Shown here: positions 9,501 through 19,247 of the stretch, piece after piece
Layout of the letters: every line of letters starts with the position of its first letter
Position numbering within the stretch: position 1 is the first letter of the stretch
Source: Mytilus galloprovincialis
Lineage: Eukaryota; Mollusca; Bivalvia; Mytilida; Mytilidae
Direction of reading: 5' to 3'
Assembly (NCBI RefSeq): GCF_965363235.1
Contig: NC_134851.1
Coordinates: forward strand, 37,104,321 to 37,168,320
DNA: 64,000 nucleotides
Notes under the pieces: generated by a model
The model's database searches: none
The model's input: the letters and a program-made list of their open reading frames with translations, nothing else
Told to the model about the DNA's origin: nothing
Position numbers and translations under genes: made by a program

Positions 9501-12147
9501 AGTAGACACAAATGAAAAATCCATATGTTACTGATAAATTGATATTATTTTTGGCGGTCAACTACATGGACAGCAGCAATTACAGGCGAAACACAGGGAT
9601 TTGGGTATCCTATTCGATTTTGTTCTTTTTATGGTCGCTTAGGTGTTGTCCTTGAGAATCTATTCCTTATTCGCATTTCTTTTCAAGTTAAAGGAATATC
9701 TTGAACAAGGACAACCACGGTCGTTGACTTTTGAACTAATTCAAATTCAAATTGAGTTTATTAATTCAGAAAGTGAAATGCGATATCATTCTCTGTACCC
9801 AATAAGCTACACAAAAGTATTACATTTTAACGATAAAAGGTTTGTATACTTATGATCAAATTTCAATTAAATTACTTGTCCACGGATCTTTTTTGATTAA
9901 AAGTCTGGTGAAAGGTTACATTTGTACTTCGTGCGTTTATTAAGGTTAACAATATTGACAGAGCTTATGATTTTATCCCATAAAACTTTTTTGGTTGATA
10001 AATCAGAATGGTAAATATCAACTCCCACAAAATATAGAAGACCGTGCTAGAAATCGTGTAACTTCATTTCATTTTCAATTTATTCATATCGTATAACCTA
10101 ATATTGTTGAGCTTTGAAATTTAATACACTGTTATAATATTAAAAGACCTTGAAAAAGAAATTTGTAAATAACTACCATTAAGGTACGTTAAACACATTT
10201 TTTTTTACTTCAAACTATGATTTTTTTTTATTGGAAATGGAATACAAAAAAAAAATGTATTTATATGCAAAATTATCATACAGAAATATTATACATTTGT
10301 ACCCGTATATTTAAAGTGAGCGAAACAATTTATCTTAAAATGGTTTTTGATTACATGTATACTATCCTTAACGGTATATTCCAGCTGTGTCGTCTATGGT
10401 GAAGATATTACAGTCACACACGATGTGACATTGTACATTATCAATGCTTTACTGAATCTTTCATGTAATAACTTGTTTTTGATATTTGGCAGGATTTTAA
10501 AGTATTGAACATGGATATTCTTATTTGATTTTAACACGAGGGGCCAGCTGACGCCTGTCTTCTAATGTGGGATTTTCATGATGTGCTGGTTACCTATTTG
10601 TGGCCTTTGGCTGTTTTTACTCTTTAGGCGGGTTGTTGTCTCTTTGGCACATTCCCTGTAAATTTTCAATATTCTCAATTTTATTTCACGTTCTTTTTTT
10701 GTGCTTATTATAGGCCATACAGTGCCCTACAGTTGTTATCTCCTTATTTTTTTCAGATTTCTAGTGTTTAGTGCCTTAGAAAAACATAATTACCATATTT
10801 TGCTTTCCTTGTATATCTCTTTGAATCACAAATGATGCACCATTCTTTACGTCTTGATAAAAATTGAATCCTAAAAAAGAAACCATTTAAATAACAATTT
10901 AAATCCATTGAATTTTGTTGCTATTTGAAACGGCAAAGAATGTCTTTTAAGATAATAATTTTCTATTTGACTGTTTTCGTGAAGCAAAATTGACATGCTA
11001 TGGTTTGGACGGAACAATCAAAAAATCATTTTGTAATCAGGAAATTTATTCTAAATTGAGTATAAACAGCTGGATAAACCAGTGAATTTAGGCGCAGATG
11101 CAGTAACGGATTTTCTTTTAAAAATGTGATTACTACCTCTTAATAAAAAATAATCCAAATGAAAAATAAAATATAAAGTGAGAAAAACAATATTGAACTA
11201 TACCTCGTTTTCATGTCCATGGATTTTTTTCGTTGAGCCATGCTTCATGGTATGAATTGGAACATTCGTATGAACCTTGTCATTCCGTACAAGGTGAAGC
11301 TTAACATTTGACCTTTCAACTTCAAAGTCAAGGTCATATGTTCCTATAAGGTTTAAGCGGTCTGTAGACCTTCTAGATCGTTCTCCATTTGATATCTTAA
11401 TATCAATTTCATCTGTTAATAAAGACAGCAAATTTTAATCATGAAAGATATTTCTTTTTCGGTTCAATCTATTATATCTAAATGAGGCAGTTGCTCTCTG
11501 AAAAACTTTATATTGGATATATAGATGCAACTTTATAAATGAAAAAAACCCAACACTTTAAAATTGTCATGCGTCTGTAACGCTTTAAAAATAGTTGATT
11601 TACCTTCATCAGGAACGCTCAAACAAAAACATTTGAAAGTTAAGGTGGAATTAATAGTTTAAAAGTTTAAAGCTATATGAGTAAAAGAGGAATAACAAGA
11701 AGGACCTTTCAATCTTCAGTGTACAGTGTGGTTTGCTCTACGTCTAGTGGCAAATATCTCATGTATATTCAGGACAAATTGACAATTATTAAAACGATAG
11801 ATTCTGTAAAATAATCGGTAAACAAATACATATGATTGATTGCAGTTGATAGCTTAAACGTCCAGTAGCAAATGTCTCATGCATATTGTATACACCGAAC
11901 TAACAATATATAATGATATGATACCGCACAGTGGGCGGTTGAATAAAACCAAATCTGCAATATAAATGCATACAAAAATAGATTATTTTACTAAATACAT
12001 AGTCTTATTTCTAAAAAATATATTCAAAGGCCCGTTAAAATGTGTTTCAGTCTTACCATGATATTGAATTTCATCATTAAATGGCAGTTTTAGAAGACAC
12101 TGACACCTTGTTATTAACAGTTCACTTATGATAATAAATATTTGCAT
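284..12147 (-). CDS. M12B (ADAM/ADAMTS-like) zinc metalloproteinase, copy 1, exons 1-12; 3' end outside window
   Basis: This is a spliced minus-strand gene rebuilt from GT/AG sites with matching phases. The exons are 12057-12147, 11204-11412, 10794-10870, 8819-8966, 5845-5947, 5487-5580, 5129-5206, 4394-4545, 3416-3453, 2842-2947, 2323-2487 and 284-542. In order they encode a signal peptide, a prodomain, a furin site RRKR, a metzincin catalytic domain (HELGHCLSAKHD, then IMAP Met-turn) and the start of an ADAMTS-type disintegrin/cysteine-rich region (GQVYNADSQC). The expected role is a secretory-pathway zinc endopeptidase cleaving extracellular or cell-surface proteins; the substrate is unknown. 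Exon 3 is 77 nt against 78 nt in copy 2. Read literally, this shifts the frame after exon 2 and stops within about eight codons, so copy 1 may be a pseudogene, or the base call may be wrong. All other junctions stay open. Exons 13-17, known from copy 2, would lie left of position 1. No thrombospondin module is visible. Family assignment is strong; functionality is uncertain. Confidence 0.85.
640..790. repeat. Interspersed repeat fragment, copy 1 intron side
   Basis: The stretch 'tgccaatgagacaactctcc' and its flanks recur in mussel retroelement tails and at 31458-31478 of this window. It is also present in copy 2 near 54855. Confidence 0.4.
1590..2140 (-). mobile_element. Penelope-like/non-LTR RT C-terminal fragment, in intron 11 of copy 1
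   Basis: The minus strand encodes SSYGVYISQLVRFARAYNNV and KTFSKFYHRNKDFI. These are the C-terminal part of a mussel RT family whose core has the GIPMGT motif (recalled, not in this window). A tail follows carrying the 'gactcatgagtcttttaaagacgaaac' type sequence found after this family. It is shared with copy 2, so it inserted before the duplication. Classification as Penelope-like is moderate. Confidence 0.6.
2323..2487 (-). CDS. Metalloproteinase copy 1, exon 11 (third zinc ligand, Met-turn)
   Basis: The acceptor is TTTTTTCAG|TTTG and the donor ATTC|GTAAGT; the exon is 165 nt. It encodes (C)LSAKHDGTGNLCSSSDAYIM, then APSS and on to HPWIFSSCSTQYFTSY. It carries the third zinc-ligand His, the following Asp and the IMAP Met-turn. 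The usual glycine of HExxHxxGxxHD is serine here. Confidence 0.9.
2842..2947 (-). CDS. Metalloproteinase copy 1, exon 10 (zinc-binding helix)
   Basis: The acceptor is GTATAG|GT and the donor CACTG|GTAAGC; the exon is 106 nt. It encodes GLAFTSAVCTENSQSIVEER, then FDFVVITTAAHELGH. This supplies the first two zinc-ligand histidines and the catalytic glutamate of the metzincin motif. Confidence 0.9.
3416..3453 (-). CDS. Metalloproteinase copy 1, exon 9 (38-nt microexon)
   Basis: The acceptor is TTTAAAG|AT and the donor GCAG|GTAAG. It contributes RYDLTASGLTGNAG between the exon 8 DHAMLFT strand and the exon 10 GLAFT turn. The short exon is supported by exact phase fit on both sides and by its conservation in copy 2. 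Confidence 0.8.
4394..4545 (-). CDS. Metalloproteinase copy 1, exon 8 (catalytic domain)
   Basis: The acceptor is TTTGTAG|ACACC and the donor CCCG|GTAAAT; the exon is 152 nt. It encodes a segment ending LPDHDHAMLFT. The DHAMLFT strand matches the conserved 'D.A.L.T' edge strand of M12B catalytic domains and continues into exon 9. Confidence 0.85.
5129..5206 (-). CDS. Metalloproteinase copy 1, exon 7 (catalytic domain)
   Basis: The acceptor is GTTTCAG|ATGG and the donor TCTCAG|GTATAT; the exon is 78 nt, phase 0 at both ends. It encodes MDAMYKNIQTSAYTISILFA and GIIISQ, the strand region preceding the substrate cleft. Confidence 0.8.
5487..5580 (-). CDS. Metalloproteinase copy 1, exon 6 (catalytic domain)
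   Basis: The acceptor is TTTTTTCAG|TTGG and the donor GGG|GTAAGC; the exon is 94 nt. It encodes WYAKSDKSTIQEKETDALTT followed by IRQYYAFVLNG, corresponding to the first helix of the catalytic domain. Confidence 0.8.
5845..5947 (-). CDS. Metalloproteinase copy 1, exon 5 (furin site, start of mature enzyme)
   Basis: The acceptor is TTATAG|GT and the donor TTA|GTAAGT. It contains YHRRKRATGSQQIELLIFCD. RRKR is a consensus furin/proprotein-convertase site. Directly after it comes the first beta strand of an M12B catalytic domain (IELLIFCDYAIY), so activation in the secretory pathway is expected. Confidence 0.85.
6841..8637. mobile_element. Non-autonomous element with ~510-bp internal tandem units, inserted only in copy 1
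   Basis: It begins with a palindrome (AGGCTCTAAAGAGCCT) then GCTCACCTTGG, and ends with GACGAC minisatellite, GCTCACTTGGCC TTTTAGGCCAGGTGAGC. The ends are rough inverted copies. The interior repeats about every 510 bp ('gtagatcttactttgctgaacattattgctg' near 7133, 7639 and 8140). Copy 2 reads straight across the site. It occurs in intron 4. Open frames at 7252-7470 and 8294-8494 are frames of the repeat unit, not genes. No transposase is seen. Confidence 0.7.
8547..8592. repeat. GACGAC/GGAC minisatellite
   Basis: Short tandem GACGACGGAC units sit at the 3' end of the 6841-8637 element. A degenerate relative is present at 40970-40995. Confidence 0.7.
8819..8966 (-). CDS. Metalloproteinase copy 1, exon 4 (prodomain)
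   Basis: The acceptor is ATTTCAG|TTTGG and the donor ATTG|GTAAAT; the exon is 148 nt. It encodes FGTFSFAGEEYIIQTSSQ and on to DDVYKI. The GEEYIIQ core is typical of the folded propeptide of M12B proteases. Confidence 0.8.
8967..10534. other. Intron 3 of copy 1: no gene seen
   Basis: This is AT-rich intronic sequence shared with copy 2. Around 9350-9405 there is a short decayed retroelement tail ('aggaggtccggaagg'). The open frame 9123-9407 covers that tail and has no protein likeness that I recognise beyond it. Confidence 0.5.
10535..10685 (+). mobile_element. Retroelement 3' tail inserted only in copy 1 (intron 3)
   Basis: It contains 'ttggctgtttttactctttaggcgggttgttgtctctttgg' type sequence, a frequent LINE 3' UTR in mussels, ending 'ttctcaattttattt'. 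The matching place in copy 2 holds unrelated sequence. A relative in reverse orientation lies near 13310-13370. Confidence 0.55.
10794..10870 (-). CDS. Metalloproteinase copy 1, exon 3 (prodomain), one base short
   Basis: The acceptor is TTTTTTAG|GA and the donor ATG|GTAATT. In the frame that matches copy 2 it reads NFYQDVKNGASFVIQ, then joins exon 4 in phase 0. The exon is 77 nt while copy 2 has 78. One A is missing near its start, so splicing from the phase-0 end of exon 2 gives DSIFIKT then stop. This is either a true frameshift or a base-call error beside a short A/T run. Confidence 0.7.
11204..11412 (-). CDS. Metalloproteinase copy 1, exon 2 (prodomain)
   Basis: The acceptor is ATTAACAG|AT and the donor GAG|GTATAG. 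It encodes a charged prodomain stretch containing IGTYDLDFEVERSNVKLHLV, the pattern seen in ADAM/ADAMTS propeptides. It ends in phase 0 (His-Glu-Asn-Glu). Its copy 2 counterpart lies beyond the right edge. Confidence 0.75.
12057..12147 (-). CDS. Metalloproteinase copy 1, exon 1 (signal peptide)
   Basis: The ATG is at 12147. The 30 residues begin MQIFIIISELLI, a short hydrophobic signal-peptide core. The donor is CATG|GTAAGA. The split codon G|AT joins exon 2 as Asp. The start is chosen because it is the only Met giving a hydrophobic leader in the correct phase. Confidence 0.7.
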
Positions 12148-12285
12148 TTCGTCTATAATACTTCCGTAAGCACAGTAGCAATGTTTAAATTTTACACGTT
12201 ACACATGCTGAATTTATCGTACCGATGCTTAAGTTTTAGGAATAATATCACTATTGAAAGCTAAATTCTTTTGTGTGTTATGACC

Positions 12286-12293
12286 CTTATATA
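12286..12293 (-). promoter_or_regulatory. Candidate TATA box for metalloproteinase copy 1
   Basis: TATATAAG on the minus strand lies 138 bases upstream of the exon 1 ATG, preceded by ATGCAAG. The position fits a core promoter with a leader of about 110 nt. It rests on sequence likeness only, in AT-rich DNA. Confidence 0.3.
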
Positions 12294-12808
12294 AACTTGC
12301 ATATGAAAGCATTTATCTATTAAATTTTATTGAGATTTCTATTGCGTGCGATGGAGTCAGGGGTGACTGGTTTCTCTGTAATAGTTCATACCGTGACTTT
12401 TTAATAATTCATAAATATTTTATTAGACAGATTGAGTTCTTTATGATTTTGGGATTAAAAAAGAAAGAAATAACAAATAATTTATTGTTCTTCATAACAC
12501 ATTTGAAACGATTGATTGAACTGATATTTTTATTTAACGTCCAGTGCAAATATTTCATGTATAGCCAGAGTGCTAACTCATTAACAATACTTTTAAAAAG
12601 TGTTTTGGTAAGAATAAAGTTAGGGAAATTAAGACTATCATTGGAAGGATGAGTGTATAATTTTTAGTAGTTTAGACTTGGAACATGCCACGGGACATCT
12701 CAAAGACTTGTTGCAACGGTTCTTTAACGTGAAGTTATTTAATGAAGACTATCTCCTGGTATTTTATATAAAAAATCAAAACATTTAGTTGTCAATTTTT
12801 GTTATATA

Positions 12809-12975
12809 GGGCCTCGGTGGCCGAGTGGTCAAAGTAGATAATATATTGCGATCTGTAGCATATTAACTCCGAGGTTGTGAGTTCGAACCCAATTGTGGCG
12901 AAGAGTGCTCGATTTCATATCCTGCCAATTACGATTATGTATACGCTTCGTTTAACTCAGTGTAACCAGTGGAGA
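12809..12975 (+). mobile_element. tRNA-derived SINE
   Basis: It starts GGCCTCGGTGGCCGAGTGGTC (A-box-like) and has GAGTTCGAACCC (B box) about 70 bases on, then an unrelated ~75-bp body. The spacing and the missing acceptor stem rule out a working tRNA. It is typical of bivalve tRNA-head SINEs transcribed by Pol III. Confidence 0.6.
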
Positions 12976-13117
12976 ATCGGGGGGGGGGGGGGAGATGAGG
13001 GTTCCAAGGCTTATAACCCCCTTTTTTGACGATCAATGCTTTAGAATGGAGACATATGGTTGGAACCCCCCTTTAGTCTGGGTTTTACCCTTTAAACATG
13101 GCTGGTCCGCCCCTGGT
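12976..13117. mobile_element. Degenerate 'GGCGGATCC' MITE
   Basis: A G-run at about 12979-12992 leads into 'gggttccaagg...gaccaatgctttagaatgg'-like sequence and ends 'tggctggtccgcccctgg'. It aligns by eye with the better MITE at 14288-14433. Confidence 0.55.
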
Positions 13118-13404
13118 AACATAACTTTTACAATGAAATATATTATTATGTTTCTGCAAATTAAGTATTTAACATATTTAATTCCTCAAATGAGAGACAA
13201 AAGGTACCAAAAAGGTTATTAAACAAGACGAAATAAAACCTGACAACTTTTGCAAATAAATCGAAAAACGACCAAACGACAAACGACAAACAACAGTAAA
13301 TAAAACACATAAAATTGAGAGTGGAAATGGGGAATATGTCAAAGAGACAACAACCCGATTTCTGTTGACGGTACTCTTTTTTGGTATGATCAAATTAAAC
13401 ATAT

Positions 13405-14090
13405 AATCAAAAAAGTTAGTTCTTCATTAACCTTATTAAAGAGAATCAAGACATATACTTGAATCATAATGCACGAATTCTATTTTACAATGCGTATATT
13501 CTTCCACATTTGGATTACTGTTGTTCAGTATGGGGAAACTGTGAAAAATTGCAAAAAAGGGAGCTAGAATTATTTTAAACGAACACGATATTCGTAAACC
13601 ATTCCCGTTACTAAGAGAATACTTTACCACAAGTCATTATTAATGTATATATCAAAACATGAACTGGCACCAAAATATTTATCCAATCTTATTGTGCATA
13701 CAAATAGTAAACAATCGTACAATACTCGACTTTCATCATCAGATAATTTTATTGTCCCTAAATCAAATACAGAATTATACAAATCAAGTTTTTCTTTTAG
13801 TGGCCCAAAAGTGTGGCATTCACTGTCCAGTGAAATTAAAAAATCAAAAAGTTTATCTGCATTCAAATTCTCTTACAAGTCATTATATTTTTAAAAGTGT
13901 GAAATTTATGAGTTAAGCCACTATGTATACTATAGGTGTTTTGTTGTTGTTGTTGTTATCTTTGTTTTTATATACATCTAGTGTTTATATGTGTGTAATA
14001 GTAGATTAATTTTGTTTTATACATGTAGTTGATATTGTATGTAGAGAGCCTTATTGAAAATTGGTTTAATCTCTTTAAATAAAGATAATA
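13405..14090 (+). mobile_element. LINE 3' end: RT C-terminal region
   Basis: Frames read LLKRIKTYLNHNARILFYNA, ILPHLDYCCSVWGN, APKYLSNL and FSFSGPKVWHSLSSEIKK, the conserved end of a bivalve non-LTR RT ORF. At least one frame change separates the parts. A short 3' UTR and a trinucleotide tail follow, so it is a 5'-truncated LINE in plus orientation. Confidence 0.75.

Positions 14091-14170
<80 letters not shown>
14091..14170. repeat. (ATT)n microsatellite, LINE tail
   Basis: About 80 bases of ATT repeats directly follow the LINE 3' UTR. It is likely the simple-repeat tail made at insertion, since expanded. Confidence 0.85.
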
Positions 14171-14287
14171 TAACTAGAACACACCCGCGAAATCGCAGGC
14201 ATTTAGTGTTCAATAAGTGTATGAAGACATCTTGACAATAATAAGCTATATATTTATTGACCTTCTATACAGGAGAGTATCATCATT

Positions 14288-14433
14288 GGCGGATCCAAAG
14301 GGGGGGGGGGTCCGGGGGGGGGGGGGGTGGCCCCCTTTTTTGGCCAATCATTGCATTTGAATGGGAGCATATAGTTGGAATCCCCCCTTTACTCTGGGTT
14401 GGGAACCCGACTTTTTAAGTGGTTGGATCCGCC
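14288..14433. mobile_element. MITE with GGCGGATCCA terminal inverted repeats
   Basis: The left end GGCGGATCCAA and right end TTGGATCCGCC form inverted repeats around a 146-bp body with G-runs at 14301-14326 and a paired C/T tract. A decayed copy lies at 12976-13117, and end pieces are seen near 30866 and 33640. Confidence 0.75.
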
Positions 14434-15604
14434 CCATGATCATAATACATAACAGTAAAGTCCGGATCGTATCCGGTTAAGATATTCAATATTACGGTAT
14501 GTGACATCCACCTTTTTCTAAAAGATGAAATGAAATGATTTAATGAGTAAATGAATTTGAGTATTACCCAGTTGAAATGAATACTGAAATGGTTTTGACT
14601 AGAAATTAATACTGACTAGATTAACGTCTATTTTCCAATTTAACTTAAAGTCTATATATTGTCTTTTCTGATAACTAACTAAAACTAACTAAATGATTTC
14701 TAGCAACTACTCGACAGTTCAACAAAATTATTTTACATAGTCATTTAATTTGGTTGGCACTTTTACTGCTCTTCCGAATCTTGTCACGGGTGACTTAAAT
14801 GGTTCAATACGTTCATTTTCCTCGAACGCAACGGTTTCACTGCGGTCTAATGTTTGTGAAGTGTTACATACAGTTAAAGTTTTACGGACGGTTGAATTGT
14901 GATTGTTCTTGAAATGTTCTTTATCAACTGTGTTTTCATTGTAAGTTGTTGGTCTCATATGCCTACGGTTTCTTCTGTAACGCCTGCCATCTGATGTTTG
15001 TGAGCGAGGAGTGTGATGTTTTTGAATTATTTTCCCTGCTTTCCATTTTCCATCTGTGTACATTACAACAGAGTCTCCTTGTTTTACCTGTTCCAATTCA
15101 GGTCCACAATGTTTATCATAGTTAGTTTTAGCTTTCCTTTGACGAACTTCCAGTTTTTTGATAATTTCACGGTTGTTGACGTTTTGCGGCATCAATAGCG
15201 GTAATGAAGTAGGTAGTGATGTTTTTAATCTCCGATTTAGGAACAATTGTGCCGGCGAAAGATCAATGTCCAACGGTGTGTTTCGATAGTCTAAAAGAGC
15301 TTTGTGCGGATCCTTCGATTTCGTGATTAGCTTCTTGATGGTTTGAACACTTCTTTCTGCTTGTCCATTCGATTGAGCATAGTGTGGGCTTTTTTGTATG
15401 TTTATATCCATATTCGGTAGCTAATCTTTTGAATTCTAATGAAGAAAACTGAGGACCATTGTCAGAAACTAACTCGTCAATATATCCAAATCTTGACATT
15501 AGTCCTTTTAAATAATGAATGGTGTTTTTGCTAGTTTCATCGTCCAGTTTCATAACTTCTGGCCATTTTGAATAGTAGTCTACTACTAGTAGATAATGTT
15601 GTTT

Positions 15605-15850
15605 TATGCCCCACCTACGAAAGTAGTTGGGCATTATGTTTTCTGGTCTGTGGCTCCGTTCGTTTGTCCGTTCGTCTTTGCGTCCGTTCAGGTTAAAGTT
15701 TTTGGTCAAGGTAGTTTTTGATGAAGCTGAATAATCAACTTGAAACTTAGTACACTTGTTGCCTATGATATGATCTTTCTAATTTTAAAGCCAAATTAGA
15801 CTTTTGACCCAAATGTCACGGTCGATGACTGAAAGTTCATCACAGAAAGT
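15605..15850 (+). mobile_element. Short mollusc repeat nested in the Gypsy fossil
   Basis: It contains 'ggcattatgttttctggtct', a CGTTCGT-type run and 'aggttaaagtttttggtcaa'. I recognise this as a very common mollusc interspersed repeat. It sits in the integrase part and so is younger than the host element. Confidence 0.65.
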
Positions 15851-18195
15851 CTAATATGGCCTGAAAGAGTGTAAAACTTCAGATTTTTCATTTGGCCATC
15901 CCTCAAATATGACATCTTGTAATTCCTGAAGGTGCTCATCATTTGCAGTTTCCTTCTGAAATTTAGCATACATTTCTGGTGCAATTGGCATGTGTGATAT
16001 CAAAAGAATGTCTGTCACGTGTAAGTCAGGTACTAATACTTCATTTGTTTCTACTGAGATGATCGGCTAGATACATCTCTTTGCCCGGTTTATAATCAAC
16101 TTTAAGATCATACTTTTCTAATGCTATTAAAAGTCTCTGTAATCTAGGCGGTGTTTGGTGAACGGTTTCAGGAAGATTGATTGGAGCGGTTTATGATCTG
16201 TTTCTATTTGAACTCGGCGTCCATATACATACTCATGGGATTTATTACATCCAGACACAATTGCAAGAGTTTCTTTATCGATCTGTGGATATCGTTGTTG
16301 TGTTTGAGTAAGAGCACGTGATGCATACGCAACTGGTTTCTGATTTTGTATCAATACAGCTCCAAGTCCTTTTGAACTAGCATCAACACTGAGTGTTAGC
16401 GGTTTGTTCGGATCGTAGAATTGAAGCAGTGGTGCATTTGTTGCCATTTCTTTCTACCTTTGAAAGCTAGTTTCTTGTATTTCATCCCATCCCAGGAGTG
16501 TTCTTAACGGTGCACTGACTGTTGACATATTTGGCATAAACTTGCCAAGATATTGAATAAAACTCATGAAGGTTTAGGAGATCCTTGACGCACTCCGGTT
16601 TTGACATTCTATTGACTGCACGGATTTTTTCTGGGTCTGGTTTCACGCCTTCACTAGTTAGACGGTGTCCAACATATGTTACTTCCGGTTTGCTTATTTC
16701 GGATTTTCCAGCACTTAATTTCAAGTTGTATTATCGCGCTCTGTCTCGAACATGTTTAAGACGCATATCATATTCTTTTGGTCTGATCCCCAAATAAGAA
16801 TGTCGTAGATTATTGCTTCTGCTGCTTCTATGTCGGATACCATTTCAGACACAATTTTCTGGAATAGTTACTCCCGATGCTGAATTTATTCCAAAAGGTA
16901 AACGAGCAAATCCATAGCGTCCAAATGGTGTATTAAATGTGCATAGCTTTGAGCTAGGTTCGTCTAGTTGAATATATCAAAATCCACGTGGAGGCATCCA
17001 GTTTACTAAAGACCTTAGCATTCGGCATTTGCGATATTACTTCTTCTACGTTTTTAACGGATAATGTTCACGTAATATGGCCTTGTTTAGATCACGTGGA
17101 TCAATGCAAATTCGAATTTTGCCGTTTGATTAAATGACAGTTGCCATTGATTTACCTATTGTGTATATAGGTACTTGCTGTTTGTAGATTACACCAATGT
17201 CCTCCACACGGTAAAGTTCAGCTTTAACTTTGTCTTTGATAGCTATTGGTATATTACGCGGTGCGTGTAAAACTGGTGCTATGGTTTTGTTGATATACGT
17301 ATCTTATGTGCACCTGGTAGACATCCTAGGCCTGTGAACAAATCTCCATATTGTTGTTCCAGATTTTCTGGTAATAATGAATGTGTCGTTTCGTGCGGCG
17401 TGCTAGTATGAGTGATTACAGGTATGCGCTTTAGGAGTTTCATCGCTTCGCATGTTTTGTCACCTATGACGGATTGTACATTACGATCTACAATATGAAA
17501 TTTCACGGCATGATCCTGGCATTTATAGCTACAACTAAGATTGAATACTCAAACAGTGTCAATGATGTGTCCGGAGTATGAACGGATTGGTTATACTTGT
17601 TTTGTGATGATAGGATGCGAACAAATGGTTTTCAGTTTGTGCAGGGAAAGTACTTTACACTTCGCACCTGTTTCTAGCTGAGAGTTAACTGGTACGTCGT
17701 TGAAGTTGATTGTTTCGGTCCATTCATCGGTATTCAATTCTGAATCATCAATTGTACCAACAAAAATTTCATCATCATTAGATTCACTGTATATATCTAA
17801 AGTGTGCATTTTCTTTGTTGATTTGTTTGATGACAGACATACGGACGCAAAGTTGTTATATTTATGGCACTTGTTGCACTGTTACCAAATTGCAGGACAT
17901 TTTCTACGCTCATGTTTACCTCCACAGTTTTTACATTTGTTTGCGAAATTGGGTGATTGCGCATGCCCCTTACTTGTTATTTTGAGGTGGTCCCCTTTGT
18001 GGTGTGTATTGCTTGCCATCCTTTTTACCTGATGTTAATTTGTTTGATCTTGATCCTTGTTTGTTCAACATGTTGATGGTTTTATCTTCGCTTTCCGTAG
18101 CTTTTAATTGTGCTTTAGAAAGTTCATACGTTCTTGCGAAATTGATAGCCTTTTCTAACGATAGTTCTGACCCTTCGGTGATGCATTGTTCACGA

Positions 18196-18690
18196 ACTTT
18201 TCCTATCATGATTTTCTTGATAGAGGTTTGCTGCTCACAAGGAAGCTATTAAACCAAGAGTTCCAAATGGTGAAGTTGAAATCATCCCTTCGTAAATTTT
18301 ACGGACGCCATCACGAGTTGGTTGACCGTTATGGAATAACCTTTTCAAAAATGATATCGGATATGTTCCTTACGTCCCAACTACAATCCCCTCCCCTTTC
18401 ATGAATATGACCTACCGAATTAAGACTATTTACCGGATTTGTAATCATATAAGCAACACGACGGGTGCCACATGTGGAGCAGGATCTGCTTACCCTTCCG
18501 GAGCACCTGAGATCACCCCTAGTTTTTGGTGGGGTTCGTGTTGTTTATTCTTTAGTTTTCTATGTTGTGTCATGTGTACTATTGTGTTTTCTGTTTGTCT
18601 TTTTCATTTTTAGCCACGGCGTTGTCAGTTTGTTTTAGATTTATGAGTTTGACTGTCCCTTTGGTATCTTTTGTCCCTCTTTTGTAATCT
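18196..18690 (+). mobile_element. Penelope-like RT C-terminus plus 3' tail, nested in the Gypsy fossil
   Basis: The plus strand reads LDRGLLLTRKLLNQ, then SSLRKFYGRHHELVDRYGIT, matching the C-terminus of the mussel GIPMGT-type RT. The typical 3' tail follows ('acgacgggtgccacatgtgg', 'ggcgttgtcagtttg', 'gagtttgactgtccctttgg'). It lies opposite to the surrounding Gypsy element. Confidence 0.7.
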
Positions 18691-19013
18691 TTAGTTCCAA
18701 AAACAACGGCATCACGGACCATTTCTTCTGGCGTTGCATAACCACAATCTTTTACCAATATTTTAAGGTCGGTGAGGTATTCTTCGAAAGTGTTAATGTC
18801 ATTTTGTACACGGCTTTAAAATTTGTATCGTGAATAGATCTTGTTTGATTTAGGGCGGACGTGCTTATCAAAGTTCTGATAGTACACTTCAAGTTTCTTT
18901 TTGCCTTCTTCCGAGAGATCCCAGCCCTCCCCCTTTTTTTTCCAAAATCCGTTATTTTTTGTTTTCTATTTTTTAAGTATTTTTTTGTTTTTTTTTGTTT
19001 TTTTTGTTTTTTT

Positions 19014-19247
19014 TATACTATGAACATACATATACTATACATAAAGTATTTGATATTTAATACCAATTCCAAGTTTACTATCCACGGCGGTCACTGATAT
19101 ATTATATAGAGACATGAGACTACTATAGCATATAGTCGTCTCAGATAGAGACTCTGTATATGATATATCAGTGACCGCCGTTAATAGTAAACTTGTATTT
19201 AAAAAGAACAAACACAGTATAAATAGTATATGTATGTTCATAGTATA
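19014..19247. mobile_element. Long palindromic (foldback) MITE
   Basis: The left arm TATACTATGAACATACATAT and the right arm are inverted copies extending over about 100 bases each, through 'gtttactat..acggcggtcactgatatat' in both, to a smaller palindrome in the centre. Outer ends are TATACTA/TAGTATA, consistent with a TA target. A poly-T rich stretch precedes it. Confidence 0.8.

Larger units (their letters stand above)
1..11068. repeat. Direct duplication unit, copy 1
   Basis: This stretch matches 54205-64000 almost base for base, in the same orientation, through both exons and introns, apart from private insertions. It may extend left of the window. Shared old repeats, such as the RT fragment near 1590-2140, show those were present before the duplication. 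Confidence 0.95.
14700..18935 (-). mobile_element. Ty3/Gypsy LTR retrotransposon fossil, broken
   Basis: This is a minus-strand pol-type element. From right to left come gag-like, protease, reverse transcriptase, RNase H (about 16.1-16.45 kb) and integrase with its C-terminal part (about 14.7-15.7 kb). It is clearly decayed, with roughly ten or more breaks, and no LTR pair was recognised. Two other repeats are inserted in it, at 15605-15850 and 18196-18690. By decay it looks moderately old. Confidence 0.8.

Noticed and set aside
12809-12905. Possible functional tRNA gene
   Set aside because: It has A- and B-box-like motifs but no acceptor-stem pairing, odd spacing and a SINE body after it; called a tRNA-derived SINE.
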